A DNA stretch of 64,000 nt from Epiperipatus broadwayi (Eukaryota > Onychophora > Udeonychophora > Euonychophora > Peripatidae): NCBI GenBank assembly GCA_028023455.1, contig JAQFVV010006255.1:1614001-1678000 (forward strand). The letters run 5' to 3'. Of the stretch, positions 21,101-36,100 are shown piece after piece. The translations under genes were made by a program, and so were the position numbers. Position 1 is the first letter of the stretch. Each line of letters begins with the position of its first letter. Below the pieces are notes generated by a model. The model made no database searches. It was given only the letters and a program-made list of their open reading frames with translations, and had not been told where the DNA came from.

Positions 21101-24100
21101 GTATTGAATGTCTTTAGAAAAATTTAAATATATTATTTACATTCAACTATTAGTAATAGCACACAGGTTAGTTAAAATTTATTTTACTTTTATTAGACAC
21201 ATAAATGAAATGTGGAAAAAGAAGCATTCATCTAAAAAAACATTTCTTTACAATGAAATTGTGTGATAATATATATAATTTTTCGGAGATATTCTTATTA
21301 AATTACCTTGATATTATTTTGATTGCATTTTCCATCATTGTTAATAGGATCCATGTTTTAGTTTGAGACTAATTTTTTTCAACATTTGCTTAGACTTTCA
21401 AGAAACAGATACATTTTTACTGTCTAGAAAAGACCATGTTTAAATTTAGCACCTCATATTTATACAATCTTTCGCATTGAGAAGATATTTAAAATAAATC
21501 ATCTCATACACATAAGAGGAATTATTATTAAATTTAGTTTTTAAATGGAACAGATTTTAAAATTTATATCTGCCTTTAAATTAATAATTACAGATTTCTT
21601 TTTCTTCTTTGTAACCTTATATTTTTCTGTCAAATAATAATTAAACAATGGATTTAGTTTAATAATAACATTTTTATTAAAAATTTAAAAACATAATAAT
21701 AATTATTAATAAAATAAACTAAAAAAAATTACAAGACAAAATCTGGAATTTAAATATTTAACTACATTTTTTAATGAAACATTTATTTCCCAGATTAAAT
21801 TTTATTTAATTAAATAATATATTTTATACTTTAGAAGAGTACAATTATTATTTTTAAATACAATTTGATTATGTAGCTATACAAACACATCTGTATAAAC
21901 AATTGCCTATTTTTTTATTAAATGAAAATATCTTTGGAATGTAATAATTACTATAAGTTAAGTAATCTGTGTAAATTTTATTTTATTCACGTTCCATTTA
22001 AATTTAAATATTTATTTCTTACCTCTAATTTTAAATTAAAACTAAACTTTTATACAAAACTAAATTAATGAAGCATTTTGTTATTAATAATTTGGGTAGG
22101 ATTTTTTTATATATTAAAACAATAACTTAATTGAAATCCTATGGATGATTGGACTTTAGGTTAACACCCATGAAAATTATTTCTAATATATATATATTTA
22201 TAATAAATCTAACAAGTTTTTAGATATTCAGAGTAAATTATCTTTCTTTTATCTGTAATTGCATATCTTTCAGATAAATATATATATATGTTAAATGAGA
22301 CATATGTTTTGTTTTTAAAATTACGCAAAAAATCTGTCAAGCTTGAAACAAAGTTAGAAGGTTCTGGCATTGTCAAAGATGCACTGCATCAAGACTGTGT
22401 ATTTTTAAATATTAGTGCCATAATAATTATTAATTATTCACACTCTCTTGTGGAATATACTTTTGCACATACAGTATTATGATATATAAAAAAATAAATG
22501 CTATAGTTGCTAACTTTTCAAATTGTATGGTATAAAAACATAAATATTTAAAAATAAAAGTATTTAAAGCAATTATTTTATCATTTGATTTGATTTTGAT
22601 ATAAAACAATCACAACAAATTACTGCTTTCGATTTACTTGTCTTATAATAGTAACTAATGTTTTTGTTTTTTTTTGTACCTGATTTAAATGTATCTAAAA
22701 TTGAAATATAAATGTTTGTAAGAAAAAAAATTCCTTGATTTATAAAGAAAACGGGAAACTTATCTTAAAATAATAAGTAATATGTTGGGTTTTTTTTTGT
22801 AGCTGACATAAATGATTACTGTTGAATTTTATTACATAAAAGCAATACTAATATCTAATTTTAAGTACAATTTGTAGAGTAAATCTAAAACTAAGATAAA
22901 GAAGTGTGTAAGAAAAAATCATAACTGATAACTGATTTATAATGAAAACAAATCCTGAGTATGGCAAAAAGTGAACATCAGTACATGCTGGGAAATCACT
23001 AGAGAAATACATAAAAGATTAATATTTCAATATACTGTATACCTCATTCTTATTACCTTCTTATTTTAAATGTCATCAAATTTGGTAATTTTATATAACT
23101 TGATTATAATAGTTATTTTGATTTTTGCACTCTATTTATTTATTTAATGATGGGTGTGGTTTGGATCAAATTGCCCAATTTTAAAAATATTTTGTGATTC
23201 GTTAAATCATATAATAGTACTAACTGTTGTGGCTGTTTTTAGTTAATTTACTTATTGCATGTTATTTAATTTGAATTGATTTGTTACATTTAATGTGTTT
23301 GGTGGTTGAATTATATAATTTTAATCTAAATGAATTGTCTCGATGCTTGACCATTTTATGATGGCAAATTACTTCTTTTTGAAATTTGAGGTTTATTCTG
23401 GGAGTATTGAATTCGACATTTTTTTAGATTTTATAATTCATAGTTTCAGACTAGATTTTTTATTGTATTTTGGCCACCTTAATTCCTTGTTATTGATCAG
23501 AAATTTGTTGTTTTGTATTTTATAAATAACATTAAAGATTCTCGTTGGATTTGAGCTCTGCATTCATGAATTGAGAAATGACTTTTTTGATAACTGTATG
23601 TTATGTGAGAAATTATTTGTTGTTTTAATACTAGCATTGAAATTATAATTTGTTTAACTCTATAAAAAATATTCAGTTTTGGAGTTTGCAATTTTTTATA
23701 TATATTTGCCAGTTTGTTATACATCTGGATATTTATCATATTCATTTATTTAGTATTCGATTTTAATCAAAAATTCAAAAAGTTTTTGTGCTGATTTGGA
23801 TAATTTAATTTATATTCTGATTTTACTGAAGCTTTTGAATCAATTCTCGATTGAGAAAAGCAAAAAAAAATCTTAGTTTGGTCGAATGAATAAAAAATTT
23901 TTATTCAGCATCTCATTTTGTTTCTTGGATATCGTTTGATGTCTTGAGGAATTATCCAGTTATTTATATTATTTAACTGTATTATTTAGTGTAGTGATAA
24001 GAGTAATATATATGAATGCTAAAAGTTTCTGTATCAATTTTTAGGTATAGGAATTTTTAAAAAAATCTCAATTAATTGCATGAAGCTGCTGATCTCAATC

Positions 24101-27100
24101 TTTCATTTTGGTGCTCAAACACCATTTGTCTTCCTAAGTAACTGACTAAATGATTGAGTTTACTTATAAAGCTTAGTTAACATTTTATTTTTGGGGAGAT
24201 GTTTTATTGTAGTATATTTTATATGTGTAGAGGCTGAATGTAATATTGGAATATCTGTGATATCATTATTAATATTGTATGGGGTCATTATTCTTTTATT
24301 AATATGATGTGGAGGCACTATTTGTATAAAGAATTGCTTAGATTGTATATGACTAAAGAAATATTTCTTGGAAGCTTAATAATATTTAAATTGGATGATC
24401 ATAAGGTTGTGGAAAATGTAGAATCTCATCCTTATGTTTTTCAAATCAATGTTTGTCCATATGTGGGTTCTATATGATTTTGGAGATAGCATTGTTGTCT
24501 AAAAGCAGTGTTTGTTCCAATCATGAGGTTGGCTTCTCAAAGGATACAAGAAATCTGCAGCTGTGATATATCATGCAGAGCATTAATTGATCCCTGAAAA
24601 AATTGCTTAAATTAATGTTGTTCCACCAATATGCTTCACTAGTAGTAGAAAGTAATCTAGTTGGTATGGGTTTTTTTTTGGCAATAGCCAAACATATATG
24701 CAGACATTCGTTTGAAACAATATAAATGTTTTTTTTTTTTTCATGTGATATGCCTCAAATCATTTTTATTCCATTCTTATATTGATGATATTATATTTTG
24801 TGCGTTAGAGCATTTACATCAGAAGTAATGACATTTCAGCTATAAATATTCTGCTTGGAAAGCTCATGGTAGATTATTTTAATAGACGGTGGGGAGTATT
24901 CATATATGTGTTAATTTCAATTATTTCTTCTATTGTAGTTTTGTATTTTATTACAATCCTTTTTAACGTCTGTTGATCTCTCTCATTTTCTGATCACAGT
25001 TAATTTTAATAGCTATTGTTCTCCCATCTTCAGCAAATATAATCACTCCTTTTGATTCTATTGATCTTGAAATATTTATCAGTTCAGCAATTTTGAACAC
25101 TGTTTCAATTAATCAAAAATCAATAGTTTAATTTTTTAAAACTCAAACAAGCCTGATATTTTTTTTCATAGTCTTATGAAACTGAAACTAATTTTGTTAT
25201 CAGATATTTCTTAATGGTTAAATGATAAAGTTTTTTATTGTATTAAGAAAATCATCAGGAATTTTCATGATTAAACAGCTTTATTATTGTATGTCTTTCT
25301 TAACCCTACAGACATGACTGATCTGAGAGAAACAAATAATATTTTTAAACATTATTAGATATATTAAGTGCATAAATATCTAGTTGCATGTTTGTGTGTA
25401 ACTAATATTAATTCATGATATTTATGCCCTTAATTTTTTATAACCTGCATTGATGCAATTGTGAAAAGTATGCCTTGTGTATAACAATATTGCTTATGAT
25501 GACTGTTACAAACATAATGTTAAAAACATTTTTGATTGTATTTTTTAAGCAATATCTGCATTTCTGTTATTTGAAAATATTTATTTTTTATATTTTTATA
25601 TTTCTTAGTTTAATAATTTCTAGATTATAACTGAAAATAAATAAAATAAAATTATGTATTTTATTATATAAATATAATAAATGAAAATTTACAGTGATTT
25701 TAAATGATCTTTTGGATACATACAACCTGTAATTTTTTGATGGCAACTTCTGCAGGAGTAAGATTAAATTTAAGGAATAGTTTTGCTAAGAATTTTGACT
25801 GAAGCAAGGAAAAACAAATCAAAAAATGTGAATTTGATTGAAGGCTTGTATTATATGGACATAAAAGAAAATGAGAAAGAGAGCATTCCTCTTATTGAAA
25901 AAGAATAATTAGAAAAGGATGTTTTTTTAAAAAAAAACTAATTACTTAGAATGTATTTAAAAATTATCTTAATAGATGAAAATAAAAAGGAGAAAGGCAG
26001 TTGTGGATTTCTATTGTTAAGAAATATTACATTTATCTAATATAATAAGAATTGTTTTTTTTAACTGAACATTTTTGTTTATTTTTTTTGTTGTTGTTTT
26101 TGTATATGTGTTATAGCATAGTGGATTGATATTCAACTTATTACTTTTGGTGTTCAAATATTACGTGATTTTCTGAATAACTAATCATTCAGTTATTTAT
26201 TTATTTTTAATACACCATATTCTTTATTATATATAAATTTTTTGATATAAATTCTCAGATTATGTGCATTTTCATGGATTTGCAAAGTTTTTTTTTTTTT
26301 TTTAATATCTAAACAATGTACAATAACAATATATATTTTTTCAGGTGAAAATGATCCTTTGAGATTTAAAGCTAATCCAGATAATCTTATCAGTAAAGTA
26401 AGTACATATATTTCAATGTAATTGTTATCCCTTTAAAAAGATAATTAATGATAACTTGAATTTTGTATTTCAGTTAGACAATAGTGTTGAATCTAATGAT
26501 GAAGAAGAGTCTGATGAAGAACAATTTAAGACAAAAAACAAATCTGATATTTATGTTCCACCCAAATTATCTGCAGTTCCTTATGGTAATTTTAATTTTA
26601 TATTAGGCTAGTGAAATAATATATCTATAATGGCAAGTCCATTATATTTATCTACCGTTTTTTTTAAAAAATGTTCAGCTTTATTACTGCCTAGCATGCT
26701 TTCAATATAACGTATACATATTCATGGCTTATAATAATATGATTTAAGAGTTGAATTACATTTCTCTCAAAATAAAGTATTTATCATATGTGCACTATTG
26801 TGAATTTTTACTTTTTCATACTTTTAATTAAGATTTGGTTCTTGTTTTGAGAAAAATGAAAATTTTAAGGAAGCCACTGAGTATTTCAGTTAAAGAATAA
26901 AATGTTGCCCTGAAGAAAATGATTAAATTGACTTCCACAATTTATAAGAAGGGTTTCATATATTGCGGAAACAATTTGTCATCTTTCTTTTGAGGAGCAT
27001 TTGAATATTCAAGAGAATTGTTTGAAATCCGCTAAAAAGAGTAACAAAATCTTAACAATATTAAAATATATGTAATATTGCTAAATATATACAGCCAAGA

Positions 27101-30100
27101 CTACTTTTGAAACAACAGGTCATGATAAGAGTAAGAAATCTCATTTCAGTTCTCAATGGCCGAGATCTCTGGAGCTAGGTCATCTATCTAAAATATTACA
27201 GTGCCCTAATACTTTGATAGCGATTTAAAAGAAATGTACCAAAATTTCAACAAGTTTTATTGAATTTAAATCTATTAAATCTCAAATTTAAAATTTGATT
27301 GTAACTTAAATAAAGTATTTATAAACAAACCAACAGAGATTGTAACTTAAATAAAAACATTTAATAATAAATTGAGAAAATGCCGCCAAATGACTGACTG
27401 AACAGTTTATGCTAATATTTGCACATGAAATTTGTGAATTTCTAATTTTTTGATTTAATATATATATATTAACATCAGGATGAGCTGCAAATATGCAAAG
27501 GGCAATTGTATTTAAAAATATTAGATATATCTATTAAGCTAAATGCTTAGTTTTAGAAAATATTAAAAGCCAAATATGGTAAGTACTAGGATGATACAAA
27601 GTTATCAGTGTTCAAAAATTAGATTATTTAAAACTGAGAATAATTGAACATTTTATAACATGCAGTGTTTATTCCGAGTAAATAAGATAGGGTGATACAA
27701 CCAGCAATTACATATTGAAAGTATTAATTTATAATGTTCTTTAAATAGTTTTATATAACTTATACTGTGATTAGTATTAATAAACTGAGCTTTTAATAAT
27801 CCTAATGACTTTACTCTGAATTGTTTTGAGACATGTAAGAATATTTATAAATTTGTCTTTGTAATATTGCATAGTTTTTTAAATTTTGAAAATAAAATCA
27901 GGTTTAAATATATGTGTACATATTAAATTGTGGAAAACAAACTGTCTCTAATGAATGAATTTAAAGGATATTTCAAACTTGAAATAAGCAGTCCTTCAAA
28001 TAAAAAAAAACATACATATATATGTATAGTAGTTTGGTCTTAATTATCAAATTAAAGATGGCAGTAAACTTAACTGATAAATTATTTAGATGGAAATTCT
28101 AACCCTGGATGAAAACCATTCTATTATTTTGTTCGGTTGATGTATTTTTAAATAATATTTATATATAAATTTGAAATTGATTGTTCTGTTTATTTAAAAG
28201 AATTTCACGATATATTACATATATATATATTTACATATTATATATGTGTGTATATGTATGTATGTTAGACAGAATAAAATTTTGGGGAAACAGAAAATTT
28301 AATTTATTTTTATCAGAAAACTTTAACTCTAATGCATTATATGCATATAAAACTCTCAGATATGTCAGTTTATGATATCAATCAATTTAAAATATCTCTA
28401 AAGTAAATTTCATGATTGATTTAAATATTCTTTATGACCTAAATGTTTCAGATATCTCTCTATATAAGAAAATGAGGTAACAAGAGAAGACTGACCATTC
28501 TTTTCTTTTTAAAAATTATTGTCTTATGCTATGGCTAGAGTGCACTTCAATTACTAACGAATGACTAATAAAAATTATTAATATATCTATTGTAACAGTT
28601 GTATGAGTTAATTTCATAGTATTATTTTTATGTATGTATATATAGTTTTTTTTTAATATTGTCCATGTCTGTATATGGAGGGGGAAGAGGATTATTCATA
28701 CTTAATTAATTGTTAATATGAATGGTATAAAAATTTTACATACTGTGTGTGTGTGGCAATTACATTTTAAGAGTATTCTAATTTTCTTTTCTTATAGTGT
28801 ACTTAAAAGTTAATTATCGTGTTCATTGCTATTTAAATGATCGAATTATGATATATAAATGATATTAAGTAAATTATATGCTGTAAGTTTAAGAGTAAAT
28901 AAAAGCATTGGTTTTATTTGATATTTTCTTGCTATATTTTTAAAGGTAATTTTGAGTTTTAATATTTTTGTCTGAGTAAAGATCTTATGCATAATTTTTA
29001 TAAATTCTATAGATGGTGATGAAACAGTTAAAGATAAAGTGCAGAAGAAAGTAGAACGAGTTCGTAAAAGAGCACTTAACAGTAGTATCATGCAAGAGCT
29101 TCGTAATGAATATTATGACACTCCCGAAGAAATTAAGGTGTATAAAAAATTGCTGTTTTTTTTTTTGTTATTATGTTTTAGTATAACAGTAGTAATAATA
29201 TTTATAATGACAAAAATTATATCTAGTACATCAATTAAAAGAGGAAGAATATATTGTTAATAAAAATTATTTGTAGCTCTTTCAATTTTTTATTGAAACT
29301 TGCCCCCCTTTTTTTTTCCAAAATAATTAATTAGAAATTATTTTCAATTAATTCTAAAATAAAACTTTTTTTTATTTTTTATTTAATCAAATAAAATTAA
29401 GTTGGAATCATATTAAATTATTTTTCATTGAATTTCTAAAAGCTCTCAAAAATTGTAAATAACTAGGGAAAGCAGACAGTTGAATAATAGAAATGAACAT
29501 GCCCTAAATCAGATTGAAGTAACTAGAAATCTTGGCTCTCAATTATGCTATTTGTACTTCAATGAGTCCAGATAAATATCAGAAGCATGATGTGTAAGCA
29601 GATAAAACTTTCATGGAATCCGTGATAATGATTTTTTATGATACTGAAGATAAGTTTGTCTTCTAAAAAATAGGAAAACTTACTTACTGTCTTGTTTTTT
29701 AGACAAAGAAATGAAAAATAGTGTTTCAAAATTGTATTTCATAAGGCCTACAATCCAATAAATGCATAACGTCCAATAATAACTAATAGAAAGTAACTGT
29801 ATTGCATCTTATTCAACCTTAGATGATTACAATAAGTGCAATATTTATTTGTAATGTATTTTAATTTTTATTTAAGATTTATTATTTTTGATTTTATTAT
29901 CTGGCTAAGCAATTATGATCATTGTTGTGATTGTCGAAAAAAGGTTTGGAGTTTGACCAGCTAATTGCAAATAATCTCTTTGCCAGCTTGTCATAGATGA
30001 TTAATAAAACTAATCTCTGCTAAAATAACAGTTCTTTTATTGAATGATTTTTGATAGAAAACTGTTTTTAAAACTGTGGGCTAGAAATATTCTTTCTTTT

Positions 30101-33100
30101 TTTTTTTCAGAATAGAAATCATTGATTTGCTTAATCATATTGAGTCAATTGGTTAGAGCGTTACCTTAAAATTCAATATTCAAGAATCTAAAGGTCCAGG
30201 TTCGATTCCCATGCTGTACTATCACTGATCAGACCAGAAACACCTGAAGAAGCGAGGAGAATAATATCTTTCAAAACATTGTACATATTATAACTTGTGT
30301 GTTATCGCTAAGAGTTGAATGTATTTGGAATATTTAAATAAAGTTAAATTTTTCTAAAGACATTCAATACTTAATAATAGATGGTGGAAATAGTCCAATA
30401 TATAAATACAGATATGTAACTAATTTAAAAATCTGAAATATCTGTATATTTATCAATAAATGCTAATTTAGAAAATAGCTCTTATGGGTTGACAACTAGA
30501 GTATCACCCATCTAATTGTAATCCTTTTCATTTTTTGATTGTACCTCAAATTTATATTGAAATCTGTAATAAATTTTAACTTCCTCTCTATCTCTCTTAC
30601 TAAGAAGGATCCTCTTAATTTTGTTTAGCATTATAATTTGGTTTATTTACATTTTTTTTTATTTTGTTGTTACTAATATCCATATTGGATAACATCAGTA
30701 TATGATGAGATTAGCGTAGTTGATTATAGCAATGTTAGTGCACTAACATTAATTCAAACTGCATGGGATAAAATATTAACAAATTATTCCCTTATACTAC
30801 ATTGAACATTTTATGATTGGGCTAAATCACCTTATAATAATAATGAGAAAATTAGAAAATTTGTTTATTTAATATGTTTTTTTTTTAAAAAAAAAATGAC
30901 TATATTTTTTTATAAATTATATAAATTGAATTTTTAAAGCATTAAAGAAAAATATTTAAATTTATATATAATCAGTTTTACAAAAAGAATGATAAGAGTG
31001 GGAGAGGGACATGTTAAATATACTTAATAGTGTTTATTGTTACCATTAATTTTACTATTAATAGTAATCATTAGATGTCATATGCCAATACTTATTAAAT
31101 CCCTATTCAGTAATGTCCTATTCAATATTCCCAAACTAGTATTTAATTTATAACTATCATTAGTGAAGAGCTCTTGGAACTGAGAGCAATGCACCTGGAT
31201 TTTTTAGATCTAATGCAATCTTTTTTCTATAAACTATCATTTACTTCTTTGTTTTACGCAAGCTATTAAGCCAAGTTAAAAATATTAATGTTTTCAATCC
31301 GAACCATTTTGCCATTTGTTCTGTATCTATATATTATAATGACCTTAATTTTTAATAACTATAGCTCACCTTACTCCTTGGCCAGGATTGATATAAAATC
31401 AAGAAGACATGATATGACCTTTGCTTACATTATGCTGTTTAGTAGCAAATTCATTTTTGTCTCGCCACATTTTTGCTACCTAGTTTAAGATTTACTAATT
31501 AGATACCAGATTGTAATGCTTATTAAATCTTTATCTAGTGCTATTGTATCTCCAGACTAATTTCTAGCTTAATGGGTTTCAGATAGACAGATTGGCTTGA
31601 ATTGAAAATGTTAACATGTTTTTCAATTTGGGTTAGTAGCTTGATAGAGAAAGAAAGAATGGTTGCCAGAGGAAAGGTCCATTAGAATCAAAATATCTAA
31701 GTGCTTCAGATTCAAAAGCTCCCCACTGATGAAAATCCTAAACTAGAAATTACTCTGGAGATATTGAATAGGGCAGCATTGGTTAGGAATTTAATAAGCA
31801 CTACCATTTAACATCTATTGATCATTAAAGTTTACACTAGGTGGCTAAAATGTGGTGAAAGAAAATGAATCTGCTGCTAATCAGCATGATGTAAGCAGGC
31901 ATAATATGATGTCTTACTATAAAAATTAATCAACTTTCTTTGAAAATTAGATGAAAAATTACATAAAATAAGTTTGATAGTGCTAATAATATCATGTTAC
32001 ACCCTAATATAATCTTGTGATTATATAATTGAATTGCTGCAAAGTTTTATTATATATATGAAATTAATATTAAACTATATTATTTATACCAATTACTAAT
32101 TGTTTCAAAGTATTATATCACAATCACTTTATAATTTGTTCATTATATCTGTAGCATATAATTATTAATTCTATCAAATGGGAGTATTAAGTTACAGCAT
32201 ATAATACATTCTCAATAGCATTGTATATTATTGTGAATGGTCATTATGCTATATGCTAATTATTGTTTAATATTTATTAATTATAACTACTAGTAGCCAA
32301 TATTTTTGTAAATGTTAAAAATTCATTTCGTTTAAAATTTGACAAAAAAAATTTATATGCTTTTAAAATTATATTGTTCAAATTAATCATGAATGCTCTA
32401 GTAAATTAGAGTGAAAAAAAAAACAAAAGAAGAAAAAAAATAAAGTAAAATTTATAATAATTTAAAAAACATCTAACTTTATTATCATATTATGTATACA
32501 TTATTTGTAGTACAGTATTGAAGGGTTTTCCTAAATATATATATACATTTATGAGAGTGAAATTTTATACATTGTACAATAAAAGTGTATGTAAATCTTA
32601 AACAAGATTCACTCTCACATATATTTTATCCTTATAAATGTAGTTATTAATTCAGTTGTATATATTTTTTGAATAGGAATCGAATGATTTGTTTAGATTG
32701 CGAGAAGATAAGGAAGCAAAACGTATAAGAGAGTAAATATTTTTACATTAACAACTATATTTTATATGTATGTGTGCGATGTGAAATATATAAAATATAT
32801 ATTTATTTAAAAGCAATAAATGAGTAAATTTCTGAATAGAATATTTGCATAATTTTAAAAACATGCTGTTTTTTTTTTTTTAAATCATCAGATTATTACA
32901 AAAATAACTGAATTTCTAATGAAATAATAATTTTTTTGTAGGTGGACAATTAATGTTGAGTTTATTAGTAATAATATTACAATGAAAATAAACTAATTAG
33001 TATAAAATATTTTTGCTTTTGACAAATAACTTGAATATATAATGTTTGATCTTTTTAAACATTAAATAATACTGACAAACAGGACCCTATGTGTTTATTG

Positions 33101-36100
33101 TTAAATGAAAAACTTCTAATTTAAATAAAGTTTAAATCATGAATTGCTCACAAGTACATTATGATAAGAAATATAAATTTATTTATTTTTATTTGTAGAT
33201 ATGAAGAAGAGCATTTTTTGCGTCTCTCTACAAGCAGGAAGGAAAAGGTTTGTTTTCATTTATATAATTTTTATAATACTATATATGAATTCAATAAAAG
33301 TAACAGTAATATATTATTATTATTTATTATTAATGCCATCAATAAAAAATTTTATTGCTAGTTTTTTTTTTTTAACTGTGTTAATAATATTAGTCTATTA
33401 CATATTAATTTATATATTTTGTTAATTAAATGTTAGAAATATTATTATTATTATTCATTATAAATAATTTTAATCAGACTATAGCTATTGGGAGAAATAT
33501 TTTCATGTTTTGAGTTATATATATTTTAGATTTAATATGTGATGTAGAAAATTTTCCATTTTTGGCAAATTAAGAAGCCAATATCTTACTGTGACAATAA
33601 TTGATCCTACAAATTTCTTGTGCCTATTACCGACAACTTATATTAATTTTCAATAATGAAATATATAATACCAAATGTTATATATATATATGATTGTTTT
33701 ACTTCATATTATTTGGAATCTGAAAATATTTAATGATTTTGAAATAATTCATTTTCTGTAATATTTTTTTTTATTGGAAAGGAGAATATTAAACATCCTG
33801 ATAACATTAATACTTTAAAGGAAAATAATAGAAAGGAATAAAAATGAGTAATCTTTTATGAATTTGGATATATTAAAATAATTATTGCATTATAAAATAG
33901 AATAATCTGGGTTAGTGATTTCATTTCTCCTTAGCTGGAGATAATACAAATTTTATAGAATATTATCAATAGTTTTACAAAAGAAATTGCTAGCAGATAT
34001 ACTGTCCTTTTTTATTTTCAGAATGAAGAGTAAGTTGATTGGTTCTGATAAACTATGGTCACAAGTTTGAAAGATTTTCATATTAAAAATGTAAAAACTT
34101 TCACTTTTAAGTTAATTAACATTAGAAGGAACATTGAGAGCCATATGTATACTCATGAAAATATTATAATTAATATATAAATAACGGATAATAATACTTA
34201 TTCATAAAGGGTGGAAAAGAAGACAAAAAAAACCAAACAATTCTTATAATTTGAAGTTCTAGGAAAGAAGACCAAAAAAAAAAAAAATTTATTAAAATAA
34301 TATGATATTAAAAAATTAGATATATGTACAATCCTCCCTTTACAAAATATATTTTGAAATTATGAATAGAATTTTGCAACCATAAATATATAGCAAACTG
34401 AGATTCATTGAAAATAGTTTTACAAAAAAACAATAAGTTTCATCAATTTGAAGAAGAACTTTGCAATATTTAAATAATGAAATTAAGTACTATGCTAATT
34501 GATCTGGGTATAAATTTATGAATAAGGAAGTTTTTTGTTGTTGTTGTGAAATATTAATTAAAAAGAAGCATAGAAAATAATTTGAACATACATATTTTAA
34601 TTGAATAGATTTTTCATTAATATCTATAGTACCTTTGCTATTTTAATAGCAGGATATGCGTATTGTTCTGATATGGATTTGCAATTTGCTTCTTTTTTTT
34701 TTAAAGAAAAGATTTTGTTGTTCAAACTCTGCTTTGATTCTATTTAGACTTTTTATTTGGAAAATTGTTTCAAAGATGTGAAATAAAAGTTATTCAAGTA
34801 GAGAACATTCATCATAAGATGTGATACATCTAATAATATACCATCATTACAAACCTTCAGACAAATACATACATCATAACTTTGTTATTTTTAATAAGGA
34901 AATACAACATAGAATTGCAATAGATTTTTCATCATGTTCATAATAATCATTAGTGTATTGAAGACATTGAAGATAAGTACATAAAGAACTTTTATATATT
35001 TGATGATTGGGAAGTAGAAATTAAAGAATATAATACTGAAAACAATATTTATAGTATATTTCATATTATCCTTAGAAGTATACTTTTACATTAAGTTAAT
35101 TGGTTTTTTGATATTAACAGAAACAAATATAAAAAAATGAAGAAATTAATCTTTATAGTATTATAAATTATAAAAAATTTGCAAATTGTGGAAATCATAG
35201 AAAGGTAGAGGTATATTGATTTTTTTTTTTAGAGAAAATATTTTTGTTGAAAAACTGGAAGTCAATTTTAACAGCTTTGAAGTAATTCATATAACTTTTG
35301 AATTAAATAGCAATAAAATTATGTTATTACCAATATACAGATCACCAGATAATGATTAAAAAATATTTATAGATGAATTAAAATCATGGTTAAAATATTT
35401 TAGACAGATTAACAATGAAATAATATTTATAGGTGATATGAATATTGATTTATGTAAAAATTCTAAAAGTATTGAAGATTATATAGGTGCATTAGTTACT
35501 TATTGGATACTATGTCATGTTAAAACATACAAATTATAATGAATAATATAGTTTCTTCATATATTGATCACATTAAGATTACCTGCTGGAATTAAAGAAA
35601 AGATTGGTAATCATTATTTTACATTTATTCCAACAAAATATAACATAATAGAATATCAGAAATAGTGGAAAATAAATTGATATTATATAATAATGAACTA
35701 ATTAAAATTTTTTTATAAGAAACTGACTGGAATGATATCAAAAAAATTAATGACCTTAATACTATATATGAGAAGTTTATAGAAAATTTCCAAGATGAAT
35801 ACAATAAATCACTAGAAATCATTGTGATTAAAAATAATAATAAAAAGTTCAATGTTAATTAGATAAATAAAAAAAAATATTGAAATTAATACAAGAAAAA
35901 ACAACTTATGGAAAGAATGTAAAAAAAACTAAACAAAATCTTGATTTCTTAAATATAAGGCATTAAGAAATAAAGTTAATTCTATAATAAAGGCAGAAAA
36001 ACGATTGTTTGTTTTATAATACATTTTTTAATGAAAATAGAGGTGGCATAAACAAAAAAAGGTTGGAGAAAAATAAATGAAATATTGTTAAGGAAATCAA

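Larger units (their letters stand above)
29138..32676 (+). other. NGDN intron (3.5 kb) with SINE and foldback
   Basis: Contains the SINE at 30138-30414 and the degenerate foldback at 31445-31875. A smaller imperfect inverted repeat lies near 32545-32640 (GAGAGTGAA / TTCACTCTC). Confidence 0.6.
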
